Positions 35,938-45,449 are shown, counted from the stretch's first letter. The stretch is 64,000 bases of DNA from an uncultured Croceitalea sp. (GCA_947494805.1 CANLWK010000004.1:226490-290489), one strand, 5' to 3'. The notes: a model not told the origin generated them from the letters alone. Numbers and translations: made by a program.

Positions 35938-36462
35938 CTATAGATGGACTACAAACCCAACATTCAATTGAAACACATCTGAATCTATAAAATCGTCATT
36001 GAGGTTCAGGTTATAGCGTAATCCCGGTTCAATACTCACATTGTCACCTAAGAAAAAAGCATATCCCCCTTGAAGACCCAACCACAATGGATTATTGTCG
36101 AAATCTTCGATAGAAGCCCCAGCCAAGTCCAATTGAAATGGTACGCGGCCAATTACATAATACTTAGCTCCAATCTTGTACGAAAATGTGGACGGTTGAT
36201 TGTCTCCATCACCATATCCCAAACCGACTTTTAATGCCAAATCGTCCATTATAAAATAGCCGCCCTCAAAACCAAGGTTATAGGTTACATCGCCGTCTAT
36301 TGTGGTTAATCTGAATGAGGTGTTCGCGCTACGTCCTCCAGGTCCTCCAAAACCGGTATTCGCCTCTAATAACCAACTCCCCTTATCGGTTTGTCCACCA
36401 TCTTGGGCACTCAAATTAAAACTTACTAAAGCAAAAACTGCTACTACAACTAATTTTTTCAT
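35938..36462 (-). CDS. Outer-membrane beta-barrel protein
   Basis: A 174-aa exported protein with signal MKKLVVVAVFALVSFNLSAQ and a barrel of alternating hydrophobic strands (FEGGYFIMDDLALKVGLGYG, GLQGGYAFFLG, SIEPGLRYNLN), ending NVGFVVHL. Function is not predictable. A perfect 12-bp inverted repeat sits 10 bp upstream of its start. Confidence 0.8.
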   Translation of the reverse strand: MKKLVVVAVFALVSFNLSAQDGGQTDKGSWLLEANTGFGGPGGRSANTSFRLTTIDGDVTYNLGFEGGYFIMDDLALKVGLGYGDGDNQPSTFSYKIGAKYYVIGRVPFQLDLAGASIEDFDNNPLWLGLQGGYAFFLGDNVSIEPGLRYNLNLNDDFIDSDVFQLNVGFVVHL

Positions 36463-36471
36463 GATTTATGT

Positions 36472-36516
36472 TTTTTGATTTATCCTTAAAAATAAGTAGG
36501 AAAAATAAATCAAAAA
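36472..36516. repeat. Perfect 12-bp inverted repeat upstream of a barrel gene
   Basis: Arms TTTTTGATTTAT (36472-36483) and ATAAATCAAAAA (36505-36516) are exact reverse complements separated by 21 bp. A TATTTTTA box on the minus strand lies within the loop, so the dyad may flank the promoter or form a leader hairpin. Confidence 0.65.
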
Positions 36517-36583
36517 GTGTAGTGGTTGTTAAAAGAATCACAACAGTTTCGTAGTATGAATCAAGTTTTTGGTTATGAGATAA

Positions 36584-37099
36584 TTAGAAAAGAAATAATA
36601 CCCCGAACATCGCCGCACCAAAGGTAACTTCATCATCTATGGCAGTATATGAAACATTGAACTCAGTGACATCATTGATATCAACACCAAGTACCGGTCT
36701 ATAGTACAGTCCGCCTTCGTTGCCCTCATTTATGCCAATGGCATAACCTACATCCCCACCAATTTTAAATCCTCTGGTTGGGTAAATACGTAAAGCCGCT
36801 GCCGCTGGTATGTACTGCACATTGTCAAATTCTATCTCAATGGATATACCACCTTCGTCAAGCGTTTGTTTTTCACCAAAAGCATTATAGAACCCTGTTG
36901 CCACCCCTAGGTCAATTTCACGCGACAAACCCCAAAGATGTTGTAGCTCAAGGCCAAGGTTAAGGCTATAGTTATCTGAAAAATCACCAAGTACCAGACC
37001 AGCGTTGATACCGGCTCTAAAATTGGTTCTATCAACTTGGGCTTGTAATGAAAGTGACGCCAGAAACAGGGTAATTACACTTAAAATAGTTGTTTTCAT
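36584..37099 (-). CDS. Outer-membrane beta-barrel protein
   Basis: A 171-aa exported protein with signal MKTTILSVITLFLASLSLQAQ. Barrel strands include FRAGINAGLVLGDF, ALRIYPTRGFKIGGDVGYA and the C-terminal VTFGAAMFGVLFLF. Same general type as the two preceding genes but not obviously a recent copy. Function unknown. Confidence 0.75.
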   Translation of the reverse strand: MKTTILSVITLFLASLSLQAQVDRTNFRAGINAGLVLGDFSDNYSLNLGLELQHLWGLSREIDLGVATGFYNAFGEKQTLDEGGISIEIEFDNVQYIPAAAALRIYPTRGFKIGGDVGYAIGINEGNEGGLYYRPVLGVDINDVTEFNVSYTAIDDEVTFGAAMFGVLFLF

Positions 37100-37227
37100 T
37101 TAATTTAAGGTTTTTGGTTGTACTAGCTTAGTAAACGCTTTTTGCACCGATTTATTTCCAAAAAAAGGGTTCCGGTAATTTATGCATCATATATGGTTTC
37201 ATTATTGACAAGTCCTATATTTACCCT

Positions 37228-38130
37228 ATGAAATGGCAACAAGCACTTGAAGATTACCAACTCTATCTTAAATTAGAGCGTGGCCTTTCTGTGAATTCCA
37301 TCGAAAACTATTCGCTTGATATTCAAAAGTTGGTCAACTTTCTCAAAGAGCATCAACTTGATGAAAGACCGCAGGTTATTTATAAAGAAACCGTGCAACG
37401 TTTCGTGTACGAACTGCCAAGCATGGTCAATGCACGGTCTCAGGCACGTATTATATCGGGTCTTAAAGGTTTTTTCAATTACATGATGTTTGAGGGGTAT
37501 CGTGATGATAATCCAATGGACCTTATCGAGGCTCCAAAAATTGGAAGAAAACTACCCGATACACTCTCAAAAGATGAAATTGATGATCTTATAAAGGCAA
37601 TTGATCTTTCCAAACCTGAAGGAGAACGCAACCGGGCCATACTCGAGACCCTATATAGTTGTGGACTGCGTGTATCTGAACTGACCCATCTAAGGTTATC
37701 TGACCTCTATTTTGATGAGGGTTTTGTAAAAGTGACGGGCAAAGGTGACAAACAACGATTTGTACCCATAAGTAATATCAACAAAAAGTACATTGAGAGC
37801 TATAGAAAACACATCAGGGTACATTTAAAAATTGAACCTGGCCATGAAGATGTTTTGTTTTTAAACCGAAGGGGAAAGCAACTGACAAGGGCCATGATAT
37901 TTACCATCATCAAAAGACTTGCAAAAAAAATAGGTCTCGAAAAAAAAATAAGTCCGCATACCTTTAGACATTCATTTGCCACACACCTGTTAACTGCGGG
38001 TGCCGACTTAAGGGCCATTCAACAAATGCTTGGTCATGAGAGCATAACTACAACGGAAGTGTACATGCATGTTGACCGTAGCCATCTCTCAGAAGTACTT
38101 CAAAGGTTCCACCCACGAAAAGACTATTGA
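37228..38130 (+). CDS. xerD: XerD-type tyrosine recombinase
   Basis: A 300-aa tyrosine recombinase. Catalytic residues are seen in YSCGLRVSELTHL (Arg, about 148), VTGKGDKQR (Lys, about 172), HTFRHSFATHLL (His-x-x-Arg, about 246), LGHEST (His) and the nucleophile Tyr in EVYMHVD (about 281). Size and the N-terminal SAM-like domain fit the housekeeping XerC/D that resolve chromosome dimers. No attachment sites or phage genes are near, so a mobile-element integrase is unlikely. Confidence 0.9.
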   Translation: MKWQQALEDYQLYLKLERGLSVNSIENYSLDIQKLVNFLKEHQLDERPQVIYKETVQRFVYELPSMVNARSQARIISGLKGFFNYMMFEGYRDDNPMDLIEAPKIGRKLPDTLSKDEIDDLIKAIDLSKPEGERNRAILETLYSCGLRVSELTHLRLSDLYFDEGFVKVTGKGDKQRFVPISNINKKYIESYRKHIRVHLKIEPGHEDVLFLNRRGKQLTRAMIFTIIKRLAKKIGLEKKISPHTFRHSFATHLLTAGADLRAIQQMLGHESITTTEVYMHVDRSHLSEVLQRFHPRKDY

Positions 38131-38151
38131 ACAGTAATTTTCTCCATAGGT

Positions 38152-38171
38152 TTTTATCTACTTAGATAAAA
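38152..38171. promoter_or_regulatory. 20-bp dyad upstream of the GH13 glucosidase
   Basis: TTTTATCTA-CT-TAGATAAAA has two perfect 9-bp arms around a 2-bp centre, 44 bp before the glucosidase ATG. There is no T-run for a terminator. Possible operator. Confidence 0.5.
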
Positions 38172-38215
38172 GAATATAACGGTAAAGCAATATATTTACG
38201 GCTTCAAAAAATGCT

Positions 38216-39916
38216 ATGAAAAATCTTAAAAGAACTTGGTGGAAAGAGGGTGTTGTCTATCAGATTTACCCAAGAAGTTTTCAAGATACCAATGGCAATG
38301 GTATTGGTGATCTAAAAGGGGTTACCAAACGATTGGATTATATTAAAAGTTTAGGGGTCGACATTGTATGGCTCTGTCCGGTCTACGATTCTCCAAACGA
38401 CGACAATGGCTATGACATTCGAGATTATCGCAGTATTATGGGGGAGTTCGGTACCATGGACGATTTTGATGAATTGTTGCACGGTATGAAGTCGCGAGGG
38501 CTAAAACTGGTCATGGACCTTGTTGCCAACCACACCAGTGATGAACATTTTTGGTTTCAAGAATCACGTAAGTCACGTGAGAACCCCTATCGGGATTATT
38601 ACCACTGGTGGCCAGCAGAAAAAGGGAAACCACCAAAACGTTGGAGCTATTTTGACGAGGCCGGTGACGCATGGAAGTATGACGAGCAAACCAATGCGTA
38701 TTACCTGCATTACTTTTCAGTAAAACAACCTGATTTAAAGTGGGAAAATCCGATAGTACGCAAAGAGATTCATGATGTACTGCGTTTTTGGTTTGATAAA
38801 GGGGTCGATGGTTTTCGTATGGATGTAATCCCTTTTATTTCAAAGGATACCGACTATCCTGAACTGCCAGAACAATACGAAGGAAATTTTGTGCCCTTTT
38901 ACTCTAATGGCCCTCGGTTACATGAGTTTCTTCATGAAATGAACACCGCAGTATTGGGCAACTATGATGTCATGTCCGTAGGTGAAGCCCCAGGTGTTAC
39001 CATAGATCAGGCGCTAAATTTTGTGGATGAGGACCGTGAAGAATTAAATATGTTTTTTCATTTTGACCTCATGTCTTTGGATAGGGATGGTGATGAAGTT
39101 TTCTGGATGCGCAAAGACCCTTGGAAATTGACCGAATTCAAAAAAGTACATTCTGATTGGGATGCAGTTTTTGCTCAAAAAGGATGGGGTAGTATGTATC
39201 TGAGCAATCATGATTTTCCGCGAGCCATAAGCCGTTGGGGAAATGACTCAGAAGCACATTGGCACAATTCAGCGACTATGCTCCAGACTTTTTTATTGAC
39301 CATGCGAGGCACGCCATACATTTATTTCGGTGATGAAATCGGCATGACCAATGCCGGTTTCAATACAATTGAAGACTATAGGGATATCAATACCGTCAAT
39401 CGCTTCAAACTGTTACAACAAGAAGGAATCGCTCTTAAAGACTTTATTGAAAATGAGAAAGATGCGGCCCGTGATAATGCGAGAACACCTATGCAATGGG
39501 ACCAAACACCAAATGCCGGTTTTACCCAAGGTGCGCCTTGGATAAAGGTGAACGATAATTACCAAAGTGGAGTCAATGTGGCTGAACAAGAACGTAATCC
39601 AGATTCTGTTCTCAGCTACTTTAAGAAAATGGTGGGCTTACGTAAATCTAACCTTGGTTTGATTTACGGAAAGTATGAACTGCTTCTGGCAGATAGTGAA
39701 GAAATCTACGCGTATACAAGAACGTATGATGAAGAGAACTATTTGGTATTACTAAATTTCTCTGCAACATTAGTTAATGTGAAGATAAACGAAGTTCGTT
39801 TTACAAAAGCCAAACTATTGCTATCCAACGATATTGCCGACACTATGAAAACGGATGATGCATTTACGTTAAAACCATACCAAGCCTTGGTTTATGAGAT
39901 CCTTGACTTAGAATAA
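38216..39916 (+). CDS. GH13 alpha-glucosidase (oligo-1,6-glucosidase type)
   Basis: A 566-aa GH13 enzyme without a signal peptide. Conserved regions are DLVANHTSDEH (about residue 101), GFRMDVIPFI (nucleophile Asp, about 199), SVGEAPG (acid Glu, about 257) and LSNHDFPRA (about 329). The VIP after GFRMD (region II) marks alpha-1,6/alpha-1,4-oligoglucosidases, here with isoleucine-proline. Likely degrades malto- or isomalto-oligosaccharides. Overlaps the convergent NDH-2 gene by 25 bp. Confidence 0.93.
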   Translation: MKNLKRTWWKEGVVYQIYPRSFQDTNGNGIGDLKGVTKRLDYIKSLGVDIVWLCPVYDSPNDDNGYDIRDYRSIMGEFGTMDDFDELLHGMKSRGLKLVMDLVANHTSDEHFWFQESRKSRENPYRDYYHWWPAEKGKPPKRWSYFDEAGDAWKYDEQTNAYYLHYFSVKQPDLKWENPIVRKEIHDVLRFWFDKGVDGFRMDVIPFISKDTDYPELPEQYEGNFVPFYSNGPRLHEFLHEMNTAVLGNYDVMSVGEAPGVTIDQALNFVDEDREELNMFFHFDLMSLDRDGDEVFWMRKDPWKLTEFKKVHSDWDAVFAQKGWGSMYLSNHDFPRAISRWGNDSEAHWHNSATMLQTFLLTMRGTPYIYFGDEIGMTNAGFNTIEDYRDINTVNRFKLLQQEGIALKDFIENEKDAARDNARTPMQWDQTPNAGFTQGAPWIKVNDNYQSGVNVAEQERNPDSVLSYFKKMVGLRKSNLGLIYGKYELLLADSEEIYAYTRTYDEENYLVLLNFSATLVNVKINEVRFTKAKLLLSNDIADTMKTDDAFTLKPYQALVYEILDLE

Positions 39917-41193
39917 CCTTTTCCGTTTTTATATGGGCGAATAATCAAACGGGCTTCTCGGTCAAACCTAACATAATTGTACACCCAATTGATAAAGACC
40001 ACAACCCTATTGCGAAAGCCGATCAAGAAGTATAGGTGTACGAACATCCAAACGAACCATGCAAATACCCCCTGAAACTTGAACTTTGGCAAGTCGGCAA
40101 CTGCTTTATTACGTCCTATAGTGGCCATACTTCCCTTATCAAAGTAGTTGAAGGGTTTGAACGGTTTGTTTTCTGATAAACGTACTAAGTTTTGACCAAG
40201 ATTCGCTCCTTGTTGCATAGCAGGTTGGGCCATCATCGGATGGCCATGTGGATAGGTTTCTGATTCCATTTGGGCTACATCGCCAACGGCAAAAATATTT
40301 TTGAATCCATCAATCTGATGAAACTCGTTCACGCGAAGTCGGTTACCGCGACATACATAGTCTTCTGCATCCAAACCTTTTATACTAACAGCTTTTACTC
40401 CTGCTGCCCAAATCAGTGTAGCCGTTCTGAATACGGTATCGGTATCGGTCAAGGCTGTTTCACCATCATAATCGGCAACCCTAATATTCTTCCAAACATT
40501 GACCCCAAGTCCTTCCAAAAACCGCTCCGCTTTTTTTGAGGCAATTTCGCTCATGGCCGGTAATATTCGGTCACTACCTTGCACCAAGTTGATTTGTGCA
40601 CGTCGCGTGTCCAAATCCGGATAGTCCTTAGGCAAGATTCCCTTTTTGATTTCGGCCAGGGCCCCTGCCAACTCTACCCCAGTTGGACCGCCACCAACAA
40701 TAACAAAATTCATTAGTGCTTCTCGCTCATGCAAGTCATCTGTTAAAAGGGCCTGTTCAAAATTCTCTAAAATCAGACTACGCAAATTCAACGACTGCGG
40801 AATAGATTTCATGGCCATACTATTCGCCTGCAATGAGGCATTACCAAAAAAATTGGTCTCCGATCCGGTTGCAACAACCAAATAATCGAATTTTAGTTCC
40901 CCAATATTTGTTGTGACAGTATTTTTATCCGTGTCAATTGATTTCACCTTGGCCAATCTAAAATACGTATTCGGATAATCATGAATCACTTTTCGAATGG
41001 GGTATGCTATCGAGTCGGGCTCTAGCCCTCCGGTCGAAACTTGATATAACAAGGGTTGAAAAGTATGGTAGTTGTGCTTATCTAACAATACTACTTGAAA
41101 CTCTTTATTGCGTAGCTTTCGTGCCAAAGAAATTCCTCCAAAACCACCACCGATGATAATAACTCTAGGAAAACTTGACTGCGGAATATTCAT
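39892..41193 (-). CDS. Type II NADH dehydrogenase (NDH-2)
   Basis: A 433-aa FAD-dependent NAD(P)H:quinone oxidoreductase. FAD motif IIGGGFGGISLA (about residue 12), NAD motif VIVGGGPTGVELAGALAE (about 165) and FAVGDVAQ (about 303) are present; two C-terminal hydrophobic segments (near WFVWMFVHLYFLIGF) could anchor it to the inner membrane. It feeds electrons into the quinone pool without pumping protons. Confidence 0.93.
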   Translation of the reverse strand: MNIPQSSFPRVIIIGGGFGGISLARKLRNKEFQVVLLDKHNYHTFQPLLYQVSTGGLEPDSIAYPIRKVIHDYPNTYFRLAKVKSIDTDKNTVTTNIGELKFDYLVVATGSETNFFGNASLQANSMAMKSIPQSLNLRSLILENFEQALLTDDLHEREALMNFVIVGGGPTGVELAGALAEIKKGILPKDYPDLDTRRAQINLVQGSDRILPAMSEIASKKAERFLEGLGVNVWKNIRVADYDGETALTDTDTVFRTATLIWAAGVKAVSIKGLDAEDYVCRGNRLRVNEFHQIDGFKNIFAVGDVAQMESETYPHGHPMMAQPAMQQGANLGQNLVRLSENKPFKPFNYFDKGSMATIGRNKAVADLPKFKFQGVFAWFVWMFVHLYFLIGFRNRVVVFINWVYNYVRFDREARLIIRPYKNGKGYSKSRIS

Positions 41194-41294
41194 ATGATGA
41201 GATTAATTGCAAATTTACAAATTAGGCCTGGGTCCACATTGATTTTCTGAATTCCATTTTAGTATATTTATGGTTGGTACTAAAATCCTGCCGA

Positions 41295-42722
41295 ATGAAA
41301 AAATCAGCGCTCACCATCGTAGCTTTCTTTATGCTTACATTGACCATTATGGCCCAAAAAACCAAACAGGCCGTACTTGAAAAAATAGATACGCAAACTG
41401 AAAAGTATGGTGATATCGCCATGCAAATCTGGAATCTGGCCGAAATGGGCTATTTAGAGGAGAAAAGCTCGGCCTTACTTCAGAATACTTTAAGAGACGA
41501 AGGTTTTTCAATTACGACCGGCGTTGCCGAGATTCCAACAGCTTTTATTGCCGAATATGGCTCGGGGAGTCCTGTAATTGCCATTCTAGGTGAGTACGAT
41601 GCTTTACCGGGGCTATCACAACAAGCGGTACCCGAAAAAAAATCGGCCAATGGCGAAGCAGGCCATGCATGTGGCCATCATTTGTTTGGTACAGCCTCTA
41701 CTGCAGCTGCCATTGCGGTCAAAAACTGGATAAAAACCAATGGTAAATCAGGTACCATTCGATTTTACGGGTGTCCTGCAGAAGAAGGCGGTGGTGCAAA
41801 AGTGTACATGTCGCGCGCAGGACTTTTTGATGATGTTGATGTGGCTTTGCATTGGCATCCCAGTTCGCAAAATGCCGCTAGTGCGGCAGCAGCCCTAGCA
41901 AACATTTCTGCCAAGTTTCGATTTCATGGTGTTTCGGCCCATGCCGCCGGCGCACCTCAAATGGGGCGTTCTTCACTTGATGGGGTGGAAGCCATGAACG
42001 CTATGGTCAATATGATGCGCGAACATATTCCGCAAGAAGCCCGCATACATTATGTCATTACAGATGGGGGTAAAGCACCAAATGTGGTACCCGATTTTGC
42101 AGAAGTATACTACTATGCCCGACATAATCGGAGAGATGTGGTACGCAGTATCTTCGAGCGTATTGTAAAAGCGGGCGAAGGGGCTGCTTTGGGTACTGGT
42201 ACCAAAATGGAGTATGAATTGGTCAATGGGGTACATGAGCTTTTACCGAACCTTACCTTACAGAAATTGGTGCATGACAATTTATCACAAATCGGCGGTA
42301 TTACCTATTCTGACGATGAGCGGCAATTTGGTGAAAAAATAGCACATAGTTTAGGGCAAGAAAGCCTGAATGAAGCCACAGCCAAAACCGTTCAACCCTA
42401 CAAAGAAACAGCACGGGCCTATGGCTCTACCGATGTCGGGGATGTTAGTTTTGTAGTCCCCACGGTGGGTTTTGGTACGGCAACTTGGATACCTGGCACA
42501 CCTGCACACAGTTGGCAGGCAGTGGCCGCCGGTGGCACTTCAATTGGCAAAAAAGGAATGATGGTCGCTGCAAAAACGCTTACAGCAACGGCAATCGACT
42601 TGTTCAGCGATAAAAAACTGATAGAAAGGGCCAAGGCCGAATTTGAAGAACGCCGTGGCAGTGATTTTGTTTACGAACCCCTGTTGGGCAATAGACCACC
42701 CGCCTTGGACTATCGTAAATAG
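41295..42722 (+). CDS. Exported M20-family amidohydrolase
   Basis: A 475-aa metallo-amidohydrolase with signal peptide MKKSALTIVAFFMLTLTIMAQ. Metal-binding motifs are ILGEYDALPG (about residue 98), GHACGHHLFGTAS (about 122) and CPAEEGGGAKV (about 157). It resembles AbgB/aminobenzoyl-glutamate hydrolases and amide hydrolases of the ACY1L2 group; the signal means it acts in the periplasm. I use the ATG at 41295; seven extra upstream codons from a TTG would bury the signal. Confidence 0.9.
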   Translation: MKKSALTIVAFFMLTLTIMAQKTKQAVLEKIDTQTEKYGDIAMQIWNLAEMGYLEEKSSALLQNTLRDEGFSITTGVAEIPTAFIAEYGSGSPVIAILGEYDALPGLSQQAVPEKKSANGEAGHACGHHLFGTASTAAAIAVKNWIKTNGKSGTIRFYGCPAEEGGGAKVYMSRAGLFDDVDVALHWHPSSQNAASAAAALANISAKFRFHGVSAHAAGAPQMGRSSLDGVEAMNAMVNMMREHIPQEARIHYVITDGGKAPNVVPDFAEVYYYARHNRRDVVRSIFERIVKAGEGAALGTGTKMEYELVNGVHELLPNLTLQKLVHDNLSQIGGITYSDDERQFGEKIAHSLGQESLNEATAKTVQPYKETARAYGSTDVGDVSFVVPTVGFGTATWIPGTPAHSWQAVAAGGTSIGKKGMMVAAKTLTATAIDLFSDKKLIERAKAEFEERRGSDFVYEPLLGNRPPALDYRK

Positions 42723-42804
42723 TTGGCCTATGGCAAATAGATGGTAAACTTGTAACAAAATCTGAATTTCACCTACTAATAAGTAAATACCTTCCAACCA
42801 ATTC

Positions 42805-43299
42805 GTGAATAAAGAACTCGAACATAAGTTTGTTTCTGAGCTTGAGAGCAATCAAAATATTGTTCACAAGGTATGTAGCTTATATACAAATGACAGGGAT
42901 TCGCACAACGACCTTTTTCAAGAGATCACCATTCAACTGTGGAAAGCGTATCCCAAATTCAGGGGTGACGCAAAATTTAGTACTTGGATGTACCGTGTTG
43001 CACTGAACACGGCAATCACGCTCTACCGAAAGTCAAAAAAGCGCATACGTACCCAAGATTATGATTCGGTAATTTTTAAAATAAAAGCCGACGAATATGA
43101 CGATACCCAAGAACGCCAATTGAAATTGATGTACAATGCCGTAAAGCAATTGGGTGATATTGATAAGGCCTTGGTATTCTTATACCTAGAAGACAAAGAC
43201 TATAGTGAAATCGCTGAAACCCTTGGTATTTCTGAAGTAAATGCAAGGGTCAAGATGAACAGAATAAAGAACAAGCTAAGAACCATCTTAAATCCGTAA
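42805..43299 (+). CDS. ECF-family RNA polymerase sigma factor
   Basis: A 164-aa sigma factor with GTG start at 42805. Region 2 includes DLFQEITIQLWKAYPKF and TWMYRVALNTAI; region 4 includes DKDYSEIAETLGISEVNARV. The downstream gene, 3 bp away, encodes a membrane protein that may regulate it. Unrelated in sequence to the other ECF factor at 21541. Confidence 0.92.
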   Translation: MNKELEHKFVSELESNQNIVHKVCSLYTNDRDSHNDLFQEITIQLWKAYPKFRGDAKFSTWMYRVALNTAITLYRKSKKRIRTQDYDSVIFKIKADEYDDTQERQLKLMYNAVKQLGDIDKALVFLYLEDKDYSEIAETLGISEVNARVKMNRIKNKLRTILNP

Positions 43300-43302
43300 G
43301 AA

Positions 43303-43947
43303 ATGATGATGGATGAATTAGAATTATTAAAGAAAGATTGGCAAAAACAAGAGGAAACGCTTCCGAAGTTGAGCTATGACGATATCTACAAAATGATTTG
43401 GAAAAAATCATCTTCAATCGTCAAATGGATATTTTACATCAGCATTGCAGAATTTGTTTTCTGGATCGCTATGACGTTAATACCCATTAACAGCGAAGAT
43501 ATTACAGGGTCTGGAGCCCAATTTGTCAAGATATCAGAGTGGGTCTTAGAGATTACCGCTTTTATCATCATTATCTATTTCATCTATCAATTCTATCAGA
43601 ATTACCAAAAAATATCGGTGACTGATTCAGCCCGAGACCTCATGAAGAAAATCATAAAGACCCGAAAAACAGTAATGCGGTACGTTTGGTTCAATTTGGG
43701 GCTGTTCGCCTTGACCATGGTAGTCGTATTGCTAGAGGTATTGATTTTTAACCCGCCAACGGAGGTTATGGAAAAAATATCATCTGCAGATTCAACCTTG
43801 ATCGCTTGGCTGTTGTTAGGATTGTTCTTTGCAGTCGCAATTGTCTTTTTTGGCTTATTATTGTGGTTGTTTTACCGCTTACTGTATGGTATTCTCTTGA
43901 AAAGACTCAACGAGAACCACCGAGAACTCAAAAAGCTCGAAGTTTAG
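43303..43947 (+). CDS. Four-helix membrane protein, possible anti-sigma
   Basis: A 214-aa protein with a short acidic N-terminus (DELELLKKDWQKQ) and four membrane helices (near residues 40-62, 77-98, 127-148 and 165-198). Several ATGs are stacked at the start. Context (3 bp after an ECF gene) suggests an anti-sigma or signalling partner, but there is no recognisable anti-sigma domain. Overlaps the convergent acyltransferase by 4 bp. Confidence 0.7.
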   Translation: MMMDELELLKKDWQKQEETLPKLSYDDIYKMIWKKSSSIVKWIFYISIAEFVFWIAMTLIPINSEDITGSGAQFVKISEWVLEITAFIIIIYFIYQFYQNYQKISVTDSARDLMKKIIKTRKTVMRYVWFNLGLFALTMVVVLLEVLIFNPPTEVMEKISSADSTLIAWLLLGLFFAVAIVFFGLLLWLFYRLLYGILLKRLNENHRELKKLEV

Positions 43948-44759
43948 CTTTCGCCCTTGTAGCTATAGCGTCTTTTTTGGTGGTCGGCTTCATAGGCCGC
44001 AAGTTCGGATTCTGGTATTACGTGCAAGAATGAAGGATGCTGTTCTATCGCATACTCCAACTTTTCAATAATCTGCTCTATAGACTCATTGTCGTAGTCA
44101 ATTTCTAAAGGCTCTTTGATCTGCATCGACTGAAGCACACCTTTCTTTTTGATGTACAATCCTTTTTTATCAAAGGAACGTCTAAAACCGTCTATCACCA
44201 CTGGAACGACAATGGGATGGTACTTTTTTATAATATGAGCCGTGCCTTTTCGTATTGGCTTCCAAGGTTTGGTGGTGCCCTGCGGAAAGGTAATCACCCA
44301 CCCATCATCCAAGGCAATTCCTATATTTGAGATATCACTGAACTTGACCTGCCGGTTGACATCTTTACCATCAGCGCGCCATGTGCGCTCAATGCTTATG
44401 GAGCCCGCATAGGCCAAAATTTTGGTCAATAAACTTTTACCCATGGTTTCCTTGGCCGCAACGTAATAAAAGTTAAGTTTTGGACTCCATAAGTAACTCA
44501 CATTTCTAATGTTATCATCACGTCCTTTTAAACTTGCATTAAAAACATGGAACATTGCAACAACATCAGCAAAATAAGTCTGGTGATTACTAACAAAGAG
44601 TACATTTTTCTCAGGTAGGTTACGTATAATTTCAGAACCTTCAATTTGAAGTTTATTAAACTGTTTATAGCGTGCGTGGGTTATAAGGCCCATAATACGT
44701 ATGAGCCATTTCTTTAAAAATAAAATGTGTCCGAAAGGATTTTCTTTAAAAATTCCCAT
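43944..44759 (-). CDS. 1-acylglycerol-3-phosphate acyltransferase (PlsC family)
   Basis: A 271-aa phospholipid acyltransferase-like enzyme. The catalytic HX4D motif is in SNHQTYFADV (about residue 57) and the acceptor-binding motif in TFPQGTTKPW (about 161). One membrane-proximal N-terminal segment. It could make phosphatidic acid or acylate another glycerol or amino lipid; family members differ. Confidence 0.88.
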   Translation of the reverse strand: MGIFKENPFGHILFLKKWLIRIMGLITHARYKQFNKLQIEGSEIIRNLPEKNVLFVSNHQTYFADVVAMFHVFNASLKGRDDNIRNVSYLWSPKLNFYYVAAKETMGKSLLTKILAYAGSISIERTWRADGKDVNRQVKFSDISNIGIALDDGWVITFPQGTTKPWKPIRKGTAHIIKKYHPIVVPVVIDGFRRSFDKKGLYIKKKGVLQSMQIKEPLEIDYDNESIEQIIEKLEYAIEQHPSFLHVIPESELAAYEADHQKRRYSYKGES

Positions 44760-44807
44760 GTGTTGGTTTGAATGGCTAATTTACAAAATGAACCTGTTTA
44801 AAAAATG

Positions 44808-45449
44808 CTAAAGTACTTTTGACAATAAATCTTTGATTTCATTGAGCATCATAGCTGTTGCCCCCCATACGGTATAGCCGTTCAATTTAAAGGCGGGCAC
44901 TAGAATATTATTGGCATATGAAGTGGTCAAGCGCTGCGCAATTTCATTCTGTTCGTTTAAAAAATCATCAAGTCGCACCTCGACCAAAGCCTCAACTTCT
45001 TCCTCTTGAATGATAAACGGTCTTGGAGTTTCATAAAGTCCGACGAAGGGCTGTACCAAAAAATTACTTGGTGGTATATACACCTCTGTCAATTGTTTTA
45101 GCACAGTTACGCTGTTCTCTGGAACGCCTACTTCTTCTGAAGTTTCACGAAGCGCAGTATGCAGTAGATCTTTATCGCTCTTTTCAACTTTACCGCCCGG
45201 AAAACCAATCTGGTTCGAATGTACACCTTGATAGGTCTTTCTTAATATAAGTAATAATTGTGTGGTGTTTTGTATTGACGGGTAGAACAACGCCATGACA
45301 CCCGCCCGTTTAGGCCGTAAACCTTTCAGGGGATTTGTCTCACGCCATTTTTTTCGCTCCTCTGGTTCCATTTTGTAGTGCGATGTACTACCGGGCAAAG
45401 GGAGATTTTTTATTTTTATGACCTGTTCACAAAAATCTTCAAAATTCAT
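44808..45449 (-). CDS. NUDIX CoA pyrophosphatase-like hydrolase
   Basis: A 213-aa NUDIX hydrolase. The nudix box runs from GGKVEKSDKDLLHTALRE to TSEEVG (about residues 86-110), and is preceded by the QIGFPGG of the CoA-hydrolase (NUDT7/8, YeaB) subgroup. The ATG at 45449 gives the family start MNFEDF; its codon overlaps the start codon of the divergent cyclophilin gene by 2 bp, a very tight divergent pair. Confidence 0.88.
   Translation of the reverse strand: MNFEDFCEQVIKIKNLPLPGSTSHYKMEPEERKKWRETNPLKGLRPKRAGVMALFYPSIQNTTQLLLILRKTYQGVHSNQIGFPGGKVEKSDKDLLHTALRETSEEVGVPENSVTVLKQLTEVYIPPSNFLVQPFVGLYETPRPFIIQEEEVEALVEVRLDDFLNEQNEIAQRLTTSYANNILVPAFKLNGYTVWGATAMMLNEIKDLLSKVL

Noticed and set aside
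37228-38130. Integrase of a mobile element
   Set aside because: Size and motifs are those of housekeeping XerD; there are no tRNA, direct repeats or phage-like neighbours.
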